From Alphaproteobacteria bacterium (GTDB taxonomy: Bacteria > Pseudomonadota > Alphaproteobacteria > UBA9219): DNA of 5,202 nt. The notes below the pieces were generated by a model. The model was given only the letters and a program-made list of their open reading frames with translations. It had not been told where the DNA came from and searched no databases. The DNA is taken from positions 1 through 5,202 of the forward strand of contig JAGWKW010000107.1 of assembly GCA_028865155.1 (NCBI GenBank). The letters are read 5' to 3'. Each line of letters opens with the position of its first letter. Position 1 is the stretch's first letter. A program made the position numbers and the translations under genes. Positions 1 to 5,202 of the stretch are shown here, piece by piece.

Positions 1-871
1 CGATCAGCATCGCGTTGCGGAACACATGGCCGTAGAGGACGCGATGTTCGCTCAACCCCTTGGCGCGCGCGGTCAGGACATATTGCTTGTTGATCTCGTC
101 GAGGAACGAATTTTTCGTCAGCATGGTCAGGCTGGCGAAGCCGCCGATGACCATGGCCGTAATCGGCAGCGTGATGTGCCAAAAATAATCGAGGATGCGA
201 TGCGGCCAGTCGAGCGAATGCCAGTTGTCGGACACCAGCCCGCGCAATGGGAACCAGTCCAGATATCGCCCGCCCGCGAACACGACGATCAACAGAACCG
301 CGAACAAAAAGCTTGGAATGGCATAGCCGGTGATAATTGCCGCGCTGGTCCAGACATCGAACGGCGTGCCGTCCGCGACCGCCTTGCGTATGCCAAGCGG
401 AATCGAAATCAGATACACAAGCAAAGTCGTCCAAAGCCCGATCGAAATCGACACCGGCATCTTGCTGACGACAAGCTTGAACACGCTTTCGTCGCGGAAA
501 TAGGATTTGCCGAAATCGAAATGGATGTAATGGTTCATCATGATCAAAAACCGCTCGTAAAGCGGCTTGTCGAATCCGAACTGATGTTCCAGCTCCTTGA
601 TCAATTCCGGATCGACGCCTTCCGCGCCAGGATAGCGCGATACCACGGCCTGCTCGCTCTGCTGCATCGTCTGCCCGGCGGGCGTCGCCGTTTCTCCTGC
701 GCCCGAACCGCCGATGCGCGCCGTCGCCGCGACGGCCGTGCCTTGCAGCCGCGCGACAATTTGTTCAATGGGCCCGCCCGGCGCCGCCTGCACGATCAGA
801 AAATTCAGCACCATAATCCCGAACAGGGTCGGAATGATCAGCAGAAGGCGGCGGATGAAGTAAGCGAGCAT
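1..871 (-). CDS. yejB: YejB-type peptide/microcin C ABC transporter permease (3' part outside window)
   Basis: Inner-membrane permease of an oligopeptide-type ABC importer. In E. coli, YejABEF takes up microcin C and peptides, with YejB pairing with YejE. 290 residues are visible, and the frame is open to the left edge, so the C-terminus is missing; full-length homologues have about 360 residues. The start resembles E. coli YejB closely: an N-terminal membrane segment (about 8-28) preceded by FIRRLLL, then APGGP (30-34). A long periplasmic insert follows (about 35-135, containing FGFDKP at 98-103), then [10 protein letters not shown] (156-165), [11 protein letters not shown] (207-217) and [12 protein letters not shown] (248-259). 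The cytoplasmic EAA-type loop that contacts the ATPase is present ([12 protein letters not shown], 264-275, to HVFRNAM, 282-288). The ATG lies one base after the PEBP stop. Its ribosome site (AGGA, 877-880) lies inside the last PEBP codons, so the two are probably translationally coupled. Inference: yejE and yejF probably follow to the left. yejA is not immediately upstream, which is unusual for this operon. Confidence 0.93.
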   Translation of the reverse strand, partial: MLAYFIRRLLLIIPTLFGIMVLNFLIVQAAPGGPIEQIVARLQGTAVAATARIGGSGAGETATPAGQTMQQSEQAVVSRYPGAEGVDPELIKELEHQFGFDKPLYERFLIMMNHYIHFDFGKSYFRDESVFKLVVSKMPVSISIGLWTTLLVYLISIPLGIRKAVADGTPFDVWTSAAIITGYAIPSFLFAVLLIVVFAGGRYLDWFPLRGLVSDNWHSLDWPHRILDYFWHITLPITAMVIGGFASLTMLTKNSFLDEINKQYVLTARAKGLSEHRVLYGHVFRNAMLI

Positions 872-872
872 T

Positions 873-1457
873 TTATTCCTGTGTATGCGCTTTATATGTG
901 CCCATCAAAACGGCTTCGGCGATGATATGCCCCTGCATCGCTTTTTCAAGCTTGGCCTTGGTGGCAGTGCCGCGAATCTGGAGCTCGGTGTCGAGCGCAT
1001 AAAGCTTGAAAAAATAGCAGTGGCGGCCGATCGGCGGCATCGGCCCGCCATAGCCCGTGCGTTTCCAGTCGTTCAGCCCCTCGCGCGTTCCGGCGGGCAA
1101 AGCCTTGATGGCTTCGGCGAAACCGGTGACGGAGGCCGGAATATTATACAGCACCCAATGCACCCATGTCATTTTCGGCGCAGCCGGATCGGGCGCGTCG
1201 GGATCGTCGACGATCAGCGCGAGGCTTTCCGCCCGCGCGGGCACGCCGTGCCACGACAAGGGCGGCGAAATATCCCTGCCTTCGCCGGTATAAAGCGTCG
1301 GGATTTCGTTGCCATTGCCGAAAGCGGCCGAAGTGATCTGCATCGGAATGTCATGCATGGCGTTCTCCCCCAAGGCCGGTCGAGAGTAAAAGAGCGCCGC
1401 GCCCGCCGCAAGGACGGGAAGCGCGAGCAACAACATCAAAAAGCGGTTGCAGCGCAT
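873..1457 (-). CDS. YbhB/YbcL-family PEBP (Raf kinase inhibitor-like) protein with export signal
   Basis: Phosphatidylethanolamine-binding-protein fold; bacterial members are small ligand-binding proteins whose physiological ligand is mostly unknown. The 194 residues begin with MRCNR, a hydrophobic stretch (about 6-24) and a possible signal-peptidase site after ALG (28-30). The product is therefore probably periplasmic or membrane-anchored, like E. coli YbcL and unlike cytosolic YbhB. Family motifs in order: SPPLSW (64-69), DDPDAPDP (84-91, ligand pocket), [10 protein letters not shown] (98-107), GYGGPMPP (135-142), [13 protein letters not shown] (144-156) and [12 protein letters not shown] (177-188). 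From memory, the usual bacterial motif there reads G-x-H-R-Y; here Cys147 stands at the Arg position while the His is kept. The start is supported by AAAGGG (1463-1468), five bases before the ATG. An internal ATG at residue 34 would remove the signal and give a cytosolic form; I consider this less likely. It is first in a unit with yejB and has its own promoter. Its role in peptide import, if any, is unknown. Confidence 0.92.
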   Translation of the reverse strand: MRCNRFLMLLLALPVLAAGAALFYSRPALGENAMHDIPMQITSAAFGNGNEIPTLYTGEGRDISPPLSWHGVPARAESLALIVDDPDAPDPAAPKMTWVHWVLYNIPASVTGFAEAIKALPAGTREGLNDWKRTGYGGPMPPIGRHCYFFKLYALDTELQIRGTATKAKLEKAMQGHIIAEAVLMGTYKAHTQE

Positions 1458-1492
1458 GCCAGCCCTTTCAATCTCCGGGAACGGAAGGCGGG

Positions 1493-1521
1493 ATTATACG
1501 CCGCCGGATGCCGCGCGTCAT
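1493..1521 (-). promoter_or_regulatory. Sigma70-like promoter for the PEBP-yejB unit
   Basis: On the minus strand a perfect TATAAT (-10) lies at 1498-1493. ATGACG at 1521-1516 matches four of six positions of TTGACA, and the spacer is exactly 17 bp (1499-1515). Transcription would begin near 1486, giving a leader of about 29 bases before the PEBP start codon at 1457. It lies in the 91-bp gap after the epimerase gene. A short inverted repeat (GGCGG 1487-1491 / CCGCC 1501-1505) brackets the -10 box and could be an operator, but repeats of this length are common in GC-rich DNA. The promoter is predicted from consensus only. Confidence 0.6.
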
Positions 1522-1548
1522 GACATTTCGGGAAGCAGAAAATCCCTT

Positions 1549-2523
1549 TTATTCAAAGCGTCCGCCGCTTGCTTTGCTCCACCGTTCCAACGCGGCAGCG
1601 AGCGCATCGCGCTTGGCCAACCCGCGCGCCTCGAGCCAGCCCGGATAAATATCGGTCGAGCGTACAAGTTTCCCGACCCGGTCGGGATGAATGCCAAGCC
1701 CGAACGGCGCGAAAATCCGCAGCATCCGCGCCGCAAGCCAGACCATCGGATAGGGAACCGTAAATTCGCGCGCGTCCGGAAAATATCCGGCACGGAACGC
1801 CGAAACGATCTGCTTTATCGTATAACGGTCGGGATAACAGCCGTTGAACAGAATGCGCGGTTCGCCGGTTCCGCGTGCGGCGTCAAGCGCGTCGAGCAGA
1901 TCGTCGATATAAAAACACGCCTTGATCGTGTCCGTTCGCCCCGGATAGACGAAAAATCCCTTTTTAAGCAGCCGTGCCATGCGCGTGAAATTGCCGCCTT
2001 CATGGGGGCCGAAAATGACGGCGGGGCGAACGATGGTCAGGCGGCGGCTTTTGTCTTCGTCGGCCCAGGCGCGGTGGATGCGTTCGGCCAGAGATTTCGA
2101 CCAGCCATAGGCGCTGTCGGGCGCGGGCGGCGAAGTTTCGTCTTTGCGCGCTTCGCCCGCGCCATAAACCGAAATCGAACTGGTGAAAACAATATCGTCG
2201 ATCCCATGCCGCCGCGCGAATGCCGCGACCTCGACCGCACCCATGACGTTGGTTTCATAATATTCATGCGCGGCATGGCCGGGCGTCGCATGAATCGCGG
2301 CGAGGTTGTAAATCCTCCTGACCTTGCCGCCGGGATCGAAGCCGGACAGGTCGCGCACATCGCCGGTTTTGTAGTCCACCCCTGCGACGGGGAACTGGGG
2401 ATGGCGCAGGTCGACCGATACCAGCCGCGCCGCGCTTTCCGTCTGCCGCAGCCGCGCCAGCAAATGGTGACCGATAAAACCGGAACCTCCGAAAACAAGG
2501 ATAATTTCCTGATTATCCGCCAT
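1549..2523 (-). CDS. NAD-dependent nucleotide-sugar epimerase/dehydratase (extended SDR family)
   Basis: Extended short-chain dehydrogenase/reductase of the UDP-glucose 4-epimerase/WcaG type, predicted to act on a nucleotide sugar in the cytoplasm to supply a donor for polysaccharide assembly. The 324 residues are a normal full length. The Rossmann motif GGSGFIG is at 12-18, with an acidic Asp38 (VDLR) after the second strand favouring NAD(H). Further motifs are NLAAIHA (73-79), TSS (114-116), the catalytic YGWSK with Tyr139 and Lys143, and RPAVIFGP (166-173) of the substrate-binding region. The Ser-Tyr-Lys catalytic set looks intact. The start codon follows the GT2 stop by two bases and has only a poor ribosome site. 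Translation is therefore probably coupled to the GT2 gene, and the two form one transcript. The sugar and whether it epimerises, reduces or dehydrates cannot be told from the motifs; 4-epimerase or 4-ketoreductase activity are both possible. Confidence 0.9.
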   Translation of the reverse strand: MADNQEIILVFGGSGFIGHHLLARLRQTESAARLVSVDLRHPQFPVAGVDYKTGDVRDLSGFDPGGKVRRIYNLAAIHATPGHAAHEYYETNVMGAVEVAAFARRHGIDDIVFTSSISVYGAGEARKDETSPPAPDSAYGWSKSLAERIHRAWADEDKSRRLTIVRPAVIFGPHEGGNFTRMARLLKKGFFVYPGRTDTIKACFYIDDLLDALDAARGTGEPRILFNGCYPDRYTIKQIVSAFRAGYFPDAREFTVPYPMVWLAARMLRIFAPFGLGIHPDRVGKLVRSTDIYPGWLEARGLAKRDALAAALERWSKASGGRFE

Positions 2524-2525
2524 TT

Positions 2526-3482
2526 TTATTCGACTTCATGTTTTACTTTAAGTCGCTGCAAAGCCTTCCCCGACCTTGCAACCGCCTGTTCAGCGAGCCG
2601 CGCAAACAGATACCCCGGCACCGGCCAAGGCCGGGCAAAACAGGCCAGCATGCGACTTGGGCTGCGTGCCTTGACGGCGTCGATCAGGTTGCGCCATTGC
2701 AACCGGCAATCGACGCTCAGGAAATGACGGCGCAGCGCGTCGCGGTCGGCGGCGCTCAGGCCGGGCATGGCGGCAAGGCTGCGGTCGCAATCGCGTAACT
2801 GCTCCAGATCGAAGGCTCTATGGTCGCCGCTCAGCGAGGTTTCGCGCCAGACCGAAACGTAACCCTGCGCCGGAACCAGCATCATGCGCGCGCCCGATGC
2901 CAGCGACCGGGCATAAAGTTCGTAATCTTCGCCAAGGCGCATATTTTCCTTATAGGCGATGTTATGCGACATCAGAAAATCGCGCCGCATGAGCGGCTTC
3001 AAAAAACCCATCTCCTGCCTTTGCCGTTTCGGATCGGTGATGTTGGCGCACACGAATTCCTCGAACCCGACGCGGCGCGGTTCTTTGACGCCGAGAACCG
3101 GATTCCCGTCCGGCGTCCGGTAAAAATCGTCGGCGATGAAATCGGCGCTGTCCGCATGGCGCAGTAAGTCCTTCAATCGTCCGGGCAGGAAATAATCGTC
3201 GGCATCGAGGACGGCGATCCACGGCGCGTCGGTTTCGCGGATCGCGCGGTTGCGCGCCGCCGCCGGGCCTTCGTTGAAAACCTGCCGGACGATGCGCAGC
3301 CGCCCGCTTCCGTCGTCGGCCTTGCGCGCGGCCTCTCGCGTATCGTCGGTCGAGTCGTCATCGACGACAACGACCTGCGCGGCTTCGCTTTCGGCCAACG
3401 CCGACGCGACCGCGCGCCCGACGGTTGCCGACGCGTTATAGGCAGCGATGATGACGGCGACGGAGGAAGTAAAATCGGTCAT
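2526..3482 (-). CDS. Family 2 glycosyltransferase (ExoO-like), surface polysaccharide assembly
   Basis: GT-A-fold inverting glycosyltransferase, predicted to add a sugar from a nucleotide-sugar donor to a lipid-linked saccharide at the cytoplasmic membrane face. From the chosen ATG the protein has 318 residues: VIIAAYN (10-16), the nucleotide-binding DDDS (41-44), FNEGPAAARN (69-78), the metal-binding DADD (93-96) and GEDYELYARSLASG (184-197) holding the likely catalytic acidic pair Glu185/Asp186. FLKPLMRRDFL followed by the GED segment recalls succinoglycan transferases of the ExoO type, from memory only. A GTG at 3554 would add 24 residues. I reject it because the GT2 domain begins right after the ATG at 3482, the extension resembles no domain, and no ribosome site precedes the GTG. 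The ATG itself has only a poorly spaced AGG. The gene is two bases from the epimerase downstream and divergent from the plus-strand GT4. There is no predicted membrane-spanning C-terminus, so it is not a processive synthase. Confidence 0.9.
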   Translation of the reverse strand: MTDFTSSVAVIIAAYNASATVGRAVASALAESEAAQVVVVDDDSTDDTREAARKADDGSGRLRIVRQVFNEGPAAARNRAIRETDAPWIAVLDADDYFLPGRLKDLLRHADSADFIADDFYRTPDGNPVLGVKEPRRVGFEEFVCANITDPKRQRQEMGFLKPLMRRDFLMSHNIAYKENMRLGEDYELYARSLASGARMMLVPAQGYVSVWRETSLSGDHRAFDLEQLRDCDRSLAAMPGLSAADRDALRRHFLSVDCRLQWRNLIDAVKARSPSRMLACFARPWPVPGYLFARLAEQAVARSGKALQRLKVKHEVE

Positions 3483-3499
3483 GCCTGCGTATGCCGGTT
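3478..3499. repeat. Repeat-like imperfect palindrome over the GT2 start codon (possible remnant)
   Basis: The plus strand reads GTCATGCCTGCGTATGCCGG, with an imperfect hairpin CCTGC/GCCGG (one mismatch, four-base loop). The upstream frame on the minus strand reads PAYAGMT. This resembles, from memory, the dispersed palindromic repeats in many proteobacterial genomes that translate as P-A-F/Y-A-G-M-T in one frame. Here the ATG of that motif is the GT2 start codon. Only one copy is in the window, so repeat status is a guess. Confidence 0.3.
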
Positions 3500-3571
3500 G
3501 GCTGCATTTAGGCCATTGTTTCCGGCCCTTTTCTGCGTTATGGGCTTCTAGCACAGAAAAGCAGGGAAGGA
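3483..3571. promoter_or_regulatory. Divergent intergenic region between GT2 and GT4, with an 8-bp dyad
   Basis: These 89 bases must hold or carry the 5' signals of the GT2-epimerase pair (leftward) and the GT4 gene (rightward). A perfect inverted repeat CTTTTCTG (3528-3535) / CAGAAAAG (3554-3561) with an 18-base spacer sits between them and could be an operator or an RNA hairpin. No strong promoter is visible. A weak rightward candidate is TTGTTT (3516-3521), 17 bp, TATGGG (3539-3544). A leftward CATAAC has no convincing -35 box. The rightward ribosome site AGGG (3563-3566) lies five bases before a second AAGGA that abuts the ATG. Confidence 0.45.
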
Positions 3572-4768
3572 ATGAAAAAACTTCTGGTCGTCAAATCGGA
3601 CATTCTTCCTTTGTCTGAAACCTTTATCAAAGAGCAAATCCTGTCCTGCATGCGGTGGAAACCGCGCCTGATCGGCAGGGCACTGTGCGCGAACGGGCTT
3701 GCGCTCGATAATATCGATACCGCGCTCGCGCCGCCGCCTCGGCCGAGGCTGATAAATAAAATTTTGTGGAAAGTCGCAAAAAAATCTTTGCCCGACCCGG
3801 ATATTCTCCGCTTCCTCGAACGGGAACAGGCAAGCCTCGTCCATGTTCATTTCGGCATGGATCTCGTCGGCTGGTGGCCGGAATTGCGACGGCTCGGCCT
3901 TCCCGTCGTCACGACCCTGCATGGCTACGACATCAACACGCATCGCGCCCATTGGGAAGAAACCGGCGACGCGTGGGTGCGGCGCTATCCGCGCCGTTTG
4001 CTCGACATCGCGCGGCATCCGAGCGCCCATTTCATTGCGGTCGGCGAAGCGGTCAGGGAACGCGCCATTGCATTCGGGATTCCATCGGAAAAACTGGCCG
4101 TCAAATATATCGGCATCGATACGTCGCGCTTCGCGCCGCGCGCGGATCAACCCATCGCGCAAAGAAAGAAAAAAATCTTGTGCGTCGGGCGCATGGTCGA
4201 AAACAAGGGCGGGTGCTACCTCATCGAAGCCTTCGCCCGCGTGCGGCATGAAATCCCGGATGCCGAACTGACGATGATCGGGGCAGGGGAGCTTCTGGAG
4301 TCATGCAAAGAACTGGCCGCGCGACTGAACGTACCGGTTCGTTTCACGGGCGGTACGCCGCATGACCAAATCATCGAAGAGCTGCATGACAGCCGCGTGT
4401 TTTGTTTGCCCAGCATCACGATTGCGAGCGGCGCATCGGAAGGCATGCCCATCGTCGTCATGGAAGCGCAGGCCTGCGGCATTCCCGTCGTCACTTCCGC
4501 GCGCGGCGGTGCAACCGAGGGCATCATTGACGGCGTGACAGGCTTCGCTTTCGCGGAACGAGACGTGGACGCGCTTGCCGCGCATCTCGTCCGCTTTCTG
4601 ACCGACGACGATCTAGCCGAACATATGTCAAAAGCCGCGCGCGAACATGCCGTGGCGAAATTCGACCTTGTCGCCTGCACGGCGCGACTTGAGGATTATT
4701 ACGACGAAATCGCATATCTGCCCCGGCAGGCGTCGGCAAGCAACCTTTCCCACCGGTCGATTTTATAA
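3572..4768 (+). CDS. Family 4 glycosyltransferase (WcaL/AmsK-like), surface polysaccharide assembly
   Basis: GT-B-fold retaining glycosyltransferase, predicted to transfer a sugar to a growing lipid-linked polysaccharide unit. The 398 residues are full length. The N-terminal domain has LPLSETFIKEQI (12-23), LVHVHFG (89-95) and HGYD (117-120), and GIDTSRF (181-187) marks the linker. The C-terminal domain has VGRMVENKG (205-213) with phosphate-binding Arg207 and Lys212. It also has the EX7E pair Glu290/Glu298 in SEGMPIVVMEAQACGIPVV, then RGGATEGI (311-318). SETF and HFG resemble colanic acid/amylovoran transferases WcaL/AmsK; the sugar specificity is unknown. A strong ribosome site (AGGGAAGGA, 3563-3571) fixes the start. 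It is the only plus-strand gene in the window, divergent from GT2. Its last 22-23 codons lie antisense to the end of the next GT4 gene. The tail after about residue 381 goes beyond the usual domain end. The first 230 bases look more AT-rich than neighbouring genes, which may hint at separate acquisition. Confidence 0.92.
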   Translation: MKKLLVVKSDILPLSETFIKEQILSCMRWKPRLIGRALCANGLALDNIDTALAPPPRPRLINKILWKVAKKSLPDPDILRFLEREQASLVHVHFGMDLVGWWPELRRLGLPVVTTLHGYDINTHRAHWEETGDAWVRRYPRRLLDIARHPSAHFIAVGEAVRERAIAFGIPSEKLAVKYIGIDTSRFAPRADQPIAQRKKKILCVGRMVENKGGCYLIEAFARVRHEIPDAELTMIGAGELLESCKELAARLNVPVRFTGGTPHDQIIEELHDSRVFCLPSITIASGASEGMPIVVMEAQACGIPVVTSARGGATEGIIDGVTGFAFAERDVDALAAHLVRFLTDDDLAEHMSKAAREHAVAKFDLVACTARLEDYYDEIAYLPRQASASNLSHRSIL

Positions 4769-5202
4769 GACAGGCTGCCTTCAATCCGCTCGGCATGCGC
4801 GCGCGCGGCACACGACAGCGCGGCATAAGCATCTTCATCCCGCCATAATTTGCGCACCGCCTCGGCCCAGATTTCGACCGGGCTTTCGGGATCGAGGATG
4901 GCGCCGCCCGGCCCGACCGCTTCGGGCAGCCCGCCGCGGTTCGACGCGACGACGGGAATGCCGCTGACCTGCGCTTCGGTCGCGACGCGGCCATAGGCTT
5001 CGTTCCATACGCTCGGCGCGAGCAGGATTTTGCATGCGCCATAGACGCTCCGCATGTCTTTTTGCGGTAGAAGCAGCGTGACATTGGGAAGCTCCGCAAG
5101 CCGCCGCGCCAGCTCCGCGCGGTCGTCATCGGCAAGCGGCCACGCCTCGACAAACGAGAACGGAATATCTGGGCACAGCCGCGCGACTTCGATCGCGATA
5201 TC
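4699..5202 (-). CDS. Family 4 glycosyltransferase, C-terminal part (5' part outside window)
   Basis: The frame is open from the right edge to a TAA at 4699-4701, giving 167 residues that form the C-terminal GT-B nucleotide-sugar-binding domain. Landmarks in the visible part: LPNVTLLLPQ (38-47), VYGACKILLAPSVWNE (53-68), the EX7E pair Glu68/Glu76 in EAYGRVATEAQVSGIPVV, then NRGGLPEAVG (88-97) and LDPESP (103-108). The internal ATG at 5055 is not the start, because family-like sequence continues upstream of it. The N-terminal acceptor domain must lie to the right. The EX7E and GGLPE motifs are intact, so the enzyme is probably active. The last 22 codons and stop overlap the 3' end of the plus-strand GT4 on the opposite strand. 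No terminator separates the two. It resembles the first GT4 only in general family motifs, so a recent tandem duplication is unlikely. Substrate is unknown. Confidence 0.9.
   Translation of the reverse strand, partial: DIAIEVARLCPDIPFSFVEAWPLADDDRAELARRLAELPNVTLLLPQKDMRSVYGACKILLAPSVWNEAYGRVATEAQVSGIPVVASNRGGLPEAVGPGGAILDPESPVEIWAEAVRKLWRDEDAYAALSCAARAHAERIEGSLSYKIDRWERLLADACRGRYAISS

Noticed and set aside
26..925. A 299-codon plus-strand open frame
   Set aside because: It is antisense to yejB, whose protein matches YejB along its visible length; the shadow product has no recognisable motif.
1270..1320. IPAKAGI-like string in an off-frame translation, suggesting a second copy of the palindromic repeat
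   Set aside because: The DNA encodes the conserved PEBP segment ([10 protein letters not shown]...SPP) in the real frame, so the resemblance is coincidental.
1530..1550. GGGA...TCCC hairpin followed by TTTT as a possible terminator between the epimerase and PEBP genes
   Set aside because: The stem is only four pairs, and the T-run follows it on the plus strand, where no gene ends. On the minus strand no T-run follows.
1447..2727. A 426-codon open frame on the plus strand, longer than the epimerase gene beneath it
   Set aside because: It lies antisense to the epimerase and the GT2 3' end, and its product shows no domain, being rich in Arg/Ala/Pro as GC-rich shadow frames are. The opposite strand has clear family motifs.
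3552..3554. GTG as the GT2 start codon
   Set aside because: No ribosome site precedes it, and the added 24 residues are not part of the GT2 domain, which begins just after the ATG at 3482.
3548..4249. A 233-codon minus-strand open frame opposite the first GT4
   Set aside because: No domain is visible, and the plus-strand frame has a strong ribosome site and full GT4 motifs.
4699..5055. A complete 118-residue protein starting at the ATG at 5055
   Set aside because: The same frame continues open with glycosyltransferase-like sequence to the window edge, so this is an internal Met of a larger gene.

Overview
The window is about 60% GC with compact, closely spaced genes. The best-recognised gene, a YejB-type permease, resembles proteobacterial homologues, so an alphaproteobacterium (possibly environmental or metagenomic) is a reasonable guess. 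There is no rRNA or marker gene to confirm this. I see six protein-coding genes, two of them cut by the window edges. I see no tRNA, rRNA, CRISPR array, insertion sequence or phage gene.

Left part (1-1521, minus strand): a two-gene transport unit read right to left. A PEBP-family (YbhB/YbcL-like) protein with an N-terminal export signal is followed after one base by yejB, the permease of a YejABEF-type peptide/microcin C ABC importer, which runs off the left edge. A good sigma70-like promoter (4/6 -35 box, 17-bp spacer, perfect TATAAT) lies just upstream of the PEBP gene. The unit can therefore be transcribed independently of the sugar genes behind it.

Middle and right (1549-5202): a polysaccharide or glycoconjugate assembly cluster. 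A family 2 glycosyltransferase (GT2, ExoO-like) and an NAD-dependent nucleotide-sugar epimerase/dehydratase form a tight minus-strand pair with a 2-base gap. Divergent from them, across 89 bases, is a plus-strand family 4 glycosyltransferase (GT4, WcaL/AmsK-like). Its 3' end overlaps by 70 bases, tail to tail, with a second minus-strand GT4 gene that enters from the right edge. The likely shared task is making a sugar precursor and transferring successive sugars to a lipid-linked surface polysaccharide (exopolysaccharide, capsule or O-antigen). The exact sugars cannot be read from the sequence.

I found no clear sign of an undescribed system. The points most worth a second look are the PEBP-yejB coupling, the 70-base antisense coding overlap of two glycosyltransferases, an 8-bp perfect dyad in the divergent intergenic region, and a repeat-like palindrome that seems to supply the GT2 start codon.
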